Source: Sorangium cellulosum (GTDB lineage: Bacteria; Myxococcota_A; Polyangia; Polyangiales; Polyangiaceae). Taken from it: 33,778 bases of DNA. Of this stretch, positions 1-6,098 are shown in pieces; positions within the stretch are counted from its first letter, which is position 1; each line of letters begins with the position of its first letter. The position numbers and the translations under genes were made by a program. Below the pieces are notes generated by a model. That model had not been told where the DNA came from and ran no database searches. It saw nothing but the letters and a program-made list of their open reading frames with translations. The DNA is taken from contig DYPH01000066.1 of the NCBI GenBank assembly GCA_020720045.1, forward strand, positions 1-33,778, read 5' to 3'.

Positions 1-120
1 TTTCGCGAGGACGTGTCGCACTCCGAAAAGGAGATTCCGAGCAGCTACCTAGGAATCTGCAGCCGGCTCCTGCAAAAATACCGCGCCCTTCGGTGGTGGC
101 GGCGCCTACATGGCGTCGGC

Positions 121-570
121 ATGGGCATCGATCCGGAACTCCTTCGCGAAGTCATGCAGAACGCCGTTCCCTTCAATCGCTTCCTCGGGATGCAGTTTGA
201 AGTGGCGGAGCGCGGCTACTGCCGCATCCGTGTCCCCTTTCGCGAAGATTTCATTGGTGATCCGACGAGGCCCGCCCTCCACGGCGGACTCGCCGCCACG
301 CTCGCGGACGTCGCGGGCGGCCTTGCCGTATGGACGTACGCCGATGACCCGCGCAGCCGCGTCTCGACGATCGACATGCGCATCGATTACCTGCGCCCCG
401 GCCGCCTGATTGATCTGTATGCAGAAGCGCGAGTGGTTCGCGTAGGAAGTCGCGTCGGCGTAGCCGATATGTTCGTCTTCCACGCCGACGCACCGACCGA
501 ATACGTCGCGACGGGGAAGGGGGTCTACAACATCGTACTCCCCCGCGAAAAGTCGGTAGATAACCTTTGA
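121..570 (+). CDS. PaaI-family hotdog thioesterase
   Basis: Probable acyl-CoA thioesterase of the PaaI/YdiI hotdog-fold family, which hydrolyses acyl-CoA thioesters in the cytoplasm. The segment HGGLAATLADVAGG (H54 onward) is the hallmark of the long hotdog helix, and it is followed by STIDMRIDYLRPG, the usual second strand region. The ATG at 121 gives 149 aa, which fits the family. The frame stays open to a GTG at 13, adding 36 residues (basic, low complexity, with codons such as cta, gga and aaa that are rare in this window), so I prefer 121, although neither start has a convincing Shine-Dalgarno. It converges on the FGE lipoprotein with a 10-bp gap. The true substrate cannot be read from the sequence. 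The window edge hides its promoter. Confidence 0.85.
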   Translation: MGIDPELLREVMQNAVPFNRFLGMQFEVAERGYCRIRVPFREDFIGDPTRPALHGGLAATLADVAGGLAVWTYADDPRSRVSTIDMRIDYLRPGRLIDLYAEARVVRVGSRVGVADMFVFHADAPTEYVATGKGVYNIVLPREKSVDNL

Positions 571-580
571 GTACGGGCGT

Positions 581-2233
581 TTAGCGGGCGCAGCGACCGC
601 CAATAGCCCAGTATTTTCGTGCGGGGGTTACCGCGTAGTCGGCCATCGAAATGGCGTGGCCTTCAAAGGACCCTTGCCACAAGGCAACGGTGAGTCCTGC
701 CGAATATTCAAAGACGAGGCCGGCCAAATCTGCGTGCCCAAACGGCCCATAGCCGAGCGGGCGGCGCCCCGGTGCGGCGATCAGCGCCGATCGGTCGAGG
801 TCGGCGTTCTGGGGGTAGGTCGGCCAGGCGTAGAGCTTGTTGAAGATTGCAAGATCGGGGTTCCACGCCGTGTTCCCCCAGGGATAGCTCCGCCCACCGA
901 GGGCGGCGCGAAGCTCGCCCATCGTCGGTAGTCGCCCCCCATCCCAGGCGCAAAACGCTGCGAGGATGGGGCCAGTAAAGCAATTTTGTGCCTTTGTATC
1001 GAGCACGTCCTTGGAGAATGCGTGGTCGATATCTCCATTGTCTACGGTATTTGCTTTCGTCGGAAGCCAGAACGTTCGCCCGCCGTTGCCGCGGAGGTAG
1101 CAGCCGGCGGCTTCTCCGGCCCCCGTCGTTCCGGCCCCCAGCAACTGCGCGACGTCGTTCCAGCCTGCCGGGACATAGCTGTTCCAAGCGGGGTTCCAGC
1201 CCGCGGGCGGATTCGCCTGCACATACCCGCGTACATTTCCATCAACGCGAGCAATGAACTGCTGGATACGGCCGGAAGTAACCAGGTACTTGTCAAGGGT
1301 CCCCGCGACTCCAGGGACCGGCAGCGATGTACAGCAACTCTCGTGTTTCATCGCCGGGTCGGGAATCTGATTTCCGGCGGCATCAAGGAGCCAGGGCTCG
1401 CCGGCTCCGCACGTATCGCCGCCGTAGTGGGCCGCGCAACTACGCGCAGCAATACACGTTCCTTTGTAGTCACAGCCGTCGCTCGCACAGTCGATATGGG
1501 CGTTGCAACGCTTGCCCACCACGCACTTCACGCCAGAGATTCCGCCGCAGTCGACGTCACTTTCAGTCCCATTCTTCACGCCATCGGTTGCCGTGGGAGC
1601 TGAACACAGTGCGGATGTACAAACGCCACTTTCGCAGTCGGTGGCCGCTGAACAAATACGTCCAGAATAACATTTGGGGGCCTTCGTTCCGCCGCAATCA
1701 ATATCTGTTTCGTCGCCATCGGCGACACCGTTGTCCGGGAGGCCCTCCGCGCAGCGCCCGCTGCTGCATCGTCGACTCACACAGTCATTGTTGGCGTTGC
1801 AGGCGAGCCCCGTCGTACATTTCGATGCGTTTGGACCGCCGCAATCGAGGTCGGTTTCTTGGCCGTTCTTTCGTCCGTCGGTCCCGGTCGGGAGTGCACA
1901 TTTTCCGCCGGTACAGACGCGGTCGAGGCAGTCGTTATCGACCGCGCAGCCGAGCCCCGTTGCACACGGCGGCGCTGAGGTCCCTCCGCAGTCGACGTCG
2001 GTCTCGCCGTTGTTCCGGACTTTGTCGGTCGCCGAGCCCGGCCGGCAGACCCCCTCCAGGCAGACGCCGCCTCCGCACGTCGATGCGTCGACGCAGGCGG
2101 TCCCGTTTGCTTGGGAGCCTGCGGGGGCGGCATCTTCGCTACTGCAGGCGGAGAGGGCTGCGAGGAGCGAAACGGCAAGGCCGACTGCGAGGCCGAAGGG
2201 GCGCGTGCCGTGGGGTGAGAATACCGTCGCCAT
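581..2233 (-). CDS. Cysteine-repeat lipoprotein with FGE/SUMF-like domain
   Basis: Predicted outer-membrane or surface lipoprotein, 550 aa. The signal sequence ends in the lipobox LSAC (C30). Residues about 70-260 hold four cysteine-rich repeats, each with ETD(V/L/I)DCGG or a close variant. The anchoring cysteines are C82, C131, C180 and C229, an exact 49-residue period. Residues about 265-550 look like a formylglycine-generating-enzyme/sulfatase-modifying fold (FGE-sulfatase family): GRLPTMGELRAALGG, then YPWGNTAWNPD, then a terminal GGRCAR. In exported proteins of this kind the fold usually serves as a binding module rather than an oxidase, so I do not claim catalysis. It is transcribed divergently from the pseudokinase across an AT-rich spacer. 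Confidence 0.85.
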   Translation of the reverse strand: MATVFSPHGTRPFGLAVGLAVSLLAALSACSSEDAAPAGSQANGTACVDASTCGGGVCLEGVCRPGSATDKVRNNGETDVDCGGTSAPPCATGLGCAVDNDCLDRVCTGGKCALPTGTDGRKNGQETDLDCGGPNASKCTTGLACNANNDCVSRRCSSGRCAEGLPDNGVADGDETDIDCGGTKAPKCYSGRICSAATDCESGVCTSALCSAPTATDGVKNGTESDVDCGGISGVKCVVGKRCNAHIDCASDGCDYKGTCIAARSCAAHYGGDTCGAGEPWLLDAAGNQIPDPAMKHESCCTSLPVPGVAGTLDKYLVTSGRIQQFIARVDGNVRGYVQANPPAGWNPAWNSYVPAGWNDVAQLLGAGTTGAGEAAGCYLRGNGGRTFWLPTKANTVDNGDIDHAFSKDVLDTKAQNCFTGPILAAFCAWDGGRLPTMGELRAALGGRSYPWGNTAWNPDLAIFNKLYAWPTYPQNADLDRSALIAAPGRRPLGYGPFGHADLAGLVFEYSAGLTVALWQGSFEGHAISMADYAVTPARKYWAIGGRCAR

Positions 2234-2280
2234 ACGGCGAAACGTAGCATGGCCCGTCGCGATGGGCGTCGCGAACGGTC

Positions 2281-2301
2281 ACAAATTAATTTAAAGATAA
2301 T
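2281..2301. promoter_or_regulatory. AT-rich divergent promoter region with palindrome
   Basis: This 21-bp AT-rich island lies in the 135-bp divergent gap between the FGE lipoprotein and the pseudokinase, in otherwise GC-rich DNA. It contains the perfect palindrome AAATTAATTT (2283-2292) and a possible -10 box GATAAT (2296-2301) facing the pseudokinase. No good -35 box is visible. Promoter or operator function is inferred from composition and position. Confidence 0.4.
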
Positions 2302-2368
2302 GAGAGTTTCCACCCCCACCACGCTGGCCACGACAATGCGTGCCTCCTCGTGGTAGTCCCCTCTGGGC

Positions 2369-4000
2369 ATGGCGTCGACCGGCGAAAGAGGCGGCGATCG
2401 CAGCGGGACCTGCTGCGGGCGGTGGACCCTGGAAGAACGCGCTTCATCGACGCTGATCGCCGACACCTACGTGGCGATCGGCCGCAAGAATGCACGCGCG
2501 CTGATTGAGGTCGTCCGCGCCGCCTTCTCCGCCGATGCTTCGCTCACGGCTGCGTTTCGACGGGAGAGCCTTGCCACGTCGCGGGTTCGTCATCCCGCGC
2601 TCCCTCCGATCCTCGACGACGGCGCGACCGACGACGGCGTCCCCTGGGTCGCCCGGTTGCTGCCAGCCGGCCTGCCTCTTTCCTTGGAATTGTGGAGAGA
2701 TCGGCCGTCGAACAGCCTTGCGGCGGACGGGCACAGCGCATCACCCGCGTCGCGGCACGCGCGGATGATGGCGGTGGCCGATCCGCTTGGCGACGCTCTC
2801 GTTCACGCCCACCGGCTCGGCGTGATTCACGGCGATCTCCGCCCCGAGAACCTCTTTTGGGAACCGGCGACGGTCCTCGGGTTCGTCGGCGCCGAGCTCG
2901 TCGCGCGGATCCCGTCGGAGCAACGGCCGATTTCCCACTTTGCGTACGCCGCGCCGGAGACGGCTGCCGGAGAGCTGCCCGATGCGCGCTCCGATCAGTT
3001 TGCATTTGCCGCGGTACTCTCTGCCATTTTGTTTGGTGGATCTCTTCGTCGGCCAACGACACATAAGGGCGCTCTTCAATGCGCAAAAGACGAGCCGTAC
3101 GACACTCTCCTTCTTGCCCGCCGCGACGACGCTGGTGACGGAACTGGTGGAGTGCTCGAAGTTCTCGCGGTCGCACTGGCGACCCGTCCTGAAGACCGGT
3201 TCTCAGATGTTTCCGAATTTTTATTGGCACTTGCTAGGACCGCGCGGAGTTCTCCACGAACGCATCCGTCCGCGAAGCGGGAGACGGCGCGGAGTTCTTG
3301 CCGAACGCGTTCAACGCCGGCCGCACCGCTGTCAGCGCCGCCCGAGCCGGCGCGCGTGAGTTCCGCTCCGGTCTCTGCGAGTGTTGCTGGAAAAGGTGGC
3401 AGAAAGAGTCAAAGTGCTGAGCTGTTGCTCTCTTTGAATCTTCCGGAAAATCTCCCGAATTTTGGTTTCGCGCCGATGCCCTCGCGCGAAGTCGCCTCCG
3501 CCGACATTGCGGGCGAACGGAGGGGCGTGCTTCCGCCGTTCGAGCCGGTGGCGCGACGCCCGGTCCCATCGCTCTTGCCACCGGGGACGGTTCGGCCGGT
3601 TCCGTCGGTTCTTCCGCAGGTTCCGTCGTCTTTACCGTCGCCACCGTCGGCGTCGCGGATCGAAGTTCCGGTGCCGGTCCTCGAACTCCCCGCCCCGTCC
3701 GCGCGAGCTGCGACCGATTCAAAGCCGGTTTCCAGCCAGGACGCCGAGCTGAAGGCGGCACGCCAGAATGGCCCGCGGAGCGAGCCGCCGGGACCTCCCC
3801 AATCCTCGGAGCCTTCACGCGTTCTCCGATCCAGCGTCTCGCCGGGCGGAGACAATCGTGTAAGTCCCTCGCTCCCGCGCATTTCCGCCGTTCAAATCTC
3901 TCTCGCACCGCCGCCGCCACGCGCCCCGATCCTTCCGTGGGTGATCGCTGCGATCGCCGTTGTTGTGGCGCTAGTGGCTGTATTCTTTCGTGTTAAATAG
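2369..4000 (+). CDS. Membrane-anchored Ser/Thr pseudokinase
   Basis: Hanks-type kinase fold, 543 aa, that has lost key catalytic residues. The beta-3 lysine position (VAVK in active relatives) reads LIEV, so E47 replaces Lys. There is no glycine-rich loop. The catalytic loop is HGDLRPENL (D156 and N161 kept, HRD changed to HGD). The DFG position reads GFV (G171), so the metal-binding Asp is missing. The YAAPE (APE) motif and SDQFAF helix-F region remain, so the fold is likely intact. Residues about 300-515 are a Pro/Ser-rich linker, and the protein ends in one hydrophobic helix (WVIAAIAVVVALVAVFF), a C-terminal membrane anchor. The intact kinase at 4796 has the same layout. A scaffold or allosteric role is inferred; residual ATP binding cannot be ruled out. 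Confidence 0.85.
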   Translation: MASTGERGGDRSGTCCGRWTLEERASSTLIADTYVAIGRKNARALIEVVRAAFSADASLTAAFRRESLATSRVRHPALPPILDDGATDDGVPWVARLLPAGLPLSLELWRDRPSNSLAADGHSASPASRHARMMAVADPLGDALVHAHRLGVIHGDLRPENLFWEPATVLGFVGAELVARIPSEQRPISHFAYAAPETAAGELPDARSDQFAFAAVLSAILFGGSLRRPTTHKGALQCAKDEPYDTLLLARRDDAGDGTGGVLEVLAVALATRPEDRFSDVSEFLLALARTARSSPRTHPSAKRETARSSCRTRSTPAAPLSAPPEPARVSSAPVSASVAGKGGRKSQSAELLLSLNLPENLPNFGFAPMPSREVASADIAGERRGVLPPFEPVARRPVPSLLPPGTVRPVPSVLPQVPSSLPSPPSASRIEVPVPVLELPAPSARAATDSKPVSSQDAELKAARQNGPRSEPPGPPQSSEPSRVLRSSVSPGGDNRVSPSLPRISAVQISLAPPPPRAPILPWVIAAIAVVVALVAVFFRVK

Positions 4001-4009
4001 ATGAATTCG

Positions 4010-4726
4010 TTAAGAATTTGGAGCGATGGCCGCAAGCATCCTTCCTGAGGCGGCGCCATCCCTCCGGAAGGAATGGTACTCGTCATCGCAGTAGGTGCAG
4101 CCGCCTACGAGCGCGATTGCTTCCTTTGAAAGTCCACTTTTTTCCAATTGAAATGCGACGCACGCCCGAAGATCGACGAGCGGCTTCCCGGCGCGCGATC
4201 GTCCGTTTGCGAAGCGACGATCTTCCGGCATCGCCCCGCCGTCGACGAGAGCATCGACGACCTCCGGGCCGACCTCGAAGCAGCAGGGCCCGATGGCGGG
4301 GCCGATCGCCGCCAAGATGGTGCCCGGCCGGCTACCGAGTCGAGCGACCGCCGCGGGAGCGATCCCAGCGACGACGCCACGCCAGCCGGCGTGAACGGCA
4401 GCGACGGCCCCGGAAACGCGATCGGCGAGGAGGATCGGCACGCAGTCGGCGGTGCGGACACCGACGGCGGGACCACCAGGAAACGAAAGAAGTCCATCCG
4501 CTTCCGTCTGCTCGGAGCTTACCGAGCCTTCGACGAGGGTCGCCCCGTGGACCTGCTTGGTCTGCCGGACTTCGCCAAGGCCGGTTGCGACCGCAAAGGC
4601 GGCGAGAGCCGCCCCGCGCCCGGGCGCCTCGAAGGCGTGGTCGCTCGCCTCCTGCGCGCTCCGAAGGCTGAAGCCGTGGCGGAAGGGGCCGAGGAGTGGA
4701 GTGCGAAGGGGCACGGGGGCAGGCAT
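4010..4726 (-). CDS. pgeF: PgeF/YfiH-family multicopper-like protein (peptidoglycan editing factor)
   Basis: YfiH/DUF152 (laccase-domain) family, 238 aa. Members were called polyphenol oxidases; E. coli PgeF removes misincorporated L-Ser from UDP-MurNAc peptide precursors, and related proteins act on purine nucleosides. Metal ligands are visible: H60 in QVHG, C95 in TADC and H112 in HAGWRG, plus GPAIGPCCFEVG and the C-terminal CTYCDDEYHSFRRDG. The frame is open upstream to 5266, but that extension lies opposite the kinase gene and is spurious. The ATG at 4726 (MPAPVPL) gives the normal family length. It is convergent with the pseudokinase (9-bp gap) and divergent from the active kinase. A peptidoglycan role would suit the nearby PBP, but that link is inference. 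Confidence 0.92.
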   Translation of the reverse strand: MPAPVPLRTPLLGPFRHGFSLRSAQEASDHAFEAPGRGAALAAFAVATGLGEVRQTKQVHGATLVEGSVSSEQTEADGLLSFPGGPAVGVRTADCVPILLADRVSGAVAAVHAGWRGVVAGIAPAAVARLGSRPGTILAAIGPAIGPCCFEVGPEVVDALVDGGAMPEDRRFANGRSRAGKPLVDLRACVAFQLEKSGLSKEAIALVGGCTYCDDEYHSFRRDGAASGRMLAAIAPNS

Positions 4727-4755
4727 AGCGCCGACGATAGCTTGAGATTCTGGGT

Positions 4756-4784
4756 TTGACAGCGCACCGCTCTGTGGCTGTAGT
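4756..4784 (+). promoter_or_regulatory. Sigma-70-type promoter for the Ser/Thr kinase
   Basis: A perfect -35 TTGACA (4756-4761) is followed after 17 bp by TGTAGT (4779-4784), which matches TATAAT at four of six positions. The predicted start of transcription near 4791 is only about 5 nt before the kinase ATG, so the mRNA would be almost leaderless. No Shine-Dalgarno is visible there. Confidence 0.5.
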
Positions 4785-4795
4785 AGGCAGACCGC

Positions 4796-6037
4796 ATGGC
4801 GACCGCCGACCCTTCCCCGACGACGAGTGCAGGCGCAACGGGCGCGTCGTCTGGGCGTGCCGATCCATTTATCGGCAAGACGATTTTCGACGCTCAATAC
4901 GAGATTCAGGAGCGCATCGGCGCGGGGGGAATGGGCGCTGTCTACAAGGCCTTCCAGCCGGAGATGAACCGCTTCGTCGCCGTGAAGGTGCTTCACGCCC
5001 GCCTTACCGGTCGTCAAGACCTCGCCGCACGCTTCCGCCGCGAGGCGCGAGCGATGAGTCACCTGTCCCACCCAAATACCGTCCGAGTCCTGCACTTTGG
5101 CGAAATTGAAGAAGGTGTACTCTGCATCGTGATGGAGCTCTTGGAGGGGAAGAACCTGCACGGCGTTGTCCGAAGCAGCGGCCCCTTGGCTCCGGCGCGT
5201 GCCCTCCGGATCGTCGCGCAGGCCGCCTTCGCCCTCGATGAAGCGCACCTGTCTGGGATCATTCATCGGGATTTGAAGCCGGAGAACCTATTCGTCTGCG
5301 CGAAGGGGCCGACGAGCGACTTCGTGAAGGTTCTCGACTTCGGTCTCGCGAAGGTCTCACCGAGGGAGGTCGGCCCCGAGTCGATCCAGCTCACGAAGGA
5401 GGGGATGGTCTTCGGAACGCCCGAGTTCATGAGCCCCGAACAGGCGCAGGCGCTCCCGCTCAGTCCGGCCAGCGACGTCTATGCGCTCGCCGTGATTCTC
5501 TACGAAGCCTTGACGGGGAAGTTGCCCTTCGACGCTCGTTCTCCCAACGATTTCTTGAAGATGCACGCTTCGGCCCCGCCGATCCCCCTCGACGAGCGCG
5601 TCGACGGACTCAAGTTCCCGAAGGCGCTCGTTCAACTCGTTGACCGCGCACTCGCGAAGCGGCCCGAAGATCGCTTCCCGTCGGCGGCCGCGTTCGGCGA
5701 TGCCCTCCTCGCGCTCGCCAACGAAATCTCCCTTCCAAGCTCCATTAGCCTCCTCCCTGCGTCGGCGTCGGCACCGCCCGTGGCGACCGCGGCGACCTCG
5801 GAGGGGGCGGCCGCGAAGCTGCCCGATCTCCGCGGCTCCTCGGAGACCGACTCCGAGCCGATTTCTCGCGGGCAGAGCGGCATTCGCCAACGCTCGGTCC
5901 CGGCGCCCGAGCTGGCGGCGCCTCCTCCGGCCCCCGTGCCGGTGACGGCCCCTCGTTCGGCGATCCCTTCGTACGTGCTCTTCTTTGCCGGTCTCGCCAT
6001 CGGCATCGGCGCTGCGGCGCTCCTGTTCCGCCACTGA
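4796..6037 (+). CDS. Tail-anchored Hanks-type Ser/Thr protein kinase
   Basis: PknB-like Ser/Thr protein kinase, 413 aa, with a complete catalytic set: glycine loop IGAGGMGAVYKA, VAVK (K64), HRDLKPEN (D159), DFG (D181), GTPEFMSPEQ activation segment, and SDVYALAVILYEALTG. Residues about 300-385 are a low-complexity Pro/Ala/Ser linker. The C-terminus is a single membrane helix (YVLFFAGLAIGIGAAALLF) with no extracellular sensor such as PASTA or FGE, so the kinase faces the cytoplasm as a tail-anchored protein and its input signal is unknown. It starts just downstream of a TTGACA promoter. The penicillin-binding protein follows after 61 bp on the same strand, which may mean co-transcription. Confidence 0.93.
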   Translation: MATADPSPTTSAGATGASSGRADPFIGKTIFDAQYEIQERIGAGGMGAVYKAFQPEMNRFVAVKVLHARLTGRQDLAARFRREARAMSHLSHPNTVRVLHFGEIEEGVLCIVMELLEGKNLHGVVRSSGPLAPARALRIVAQAAFALDEAHLSGIIHRDLKPENLFVCAKGPTSDFVKVLDFGLAKVSPREVGPESIQLTKEGMVFGTPEFMSPEQAQALPLSPASDVYALAVILYEALTGKLPFDARSPNDFLKMHASAPPIPLDERVDGLKFPKALVQLVDRALAKRPEDRFPSAAAFGDALLALANEISLPSSISLLPASASAPPVATAATSEGAAAKLPDLRGSSETDSEPISRGQSGIRQRSVPAPELAAPPPAPVPVTAPRSAIPSYVLFFAGLAIGIGAAALLFRH

Positions 6038-6038
6038 C

Positions 6039-6057
6039 CGCGGGCAAAATCCCCGCG
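6039..6057 (+). other. Intercistronic hairpin between kinase and PBP genes
   Basis: CGCGGG (6039-6044) pairs with CCCGCG (6052-6057) around a 7-nt loop. No T-tract follows, so it is not a clear intrinsic terminator. It could be an mRNA-processing or partial attenuation element, or chance in GC-rich DNA. Confidence 0.25.
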
Positions 6058-6098
6058 ATTCTGGCGTAAATTGTTCAGATAGGACTACGTTCTGCGCC

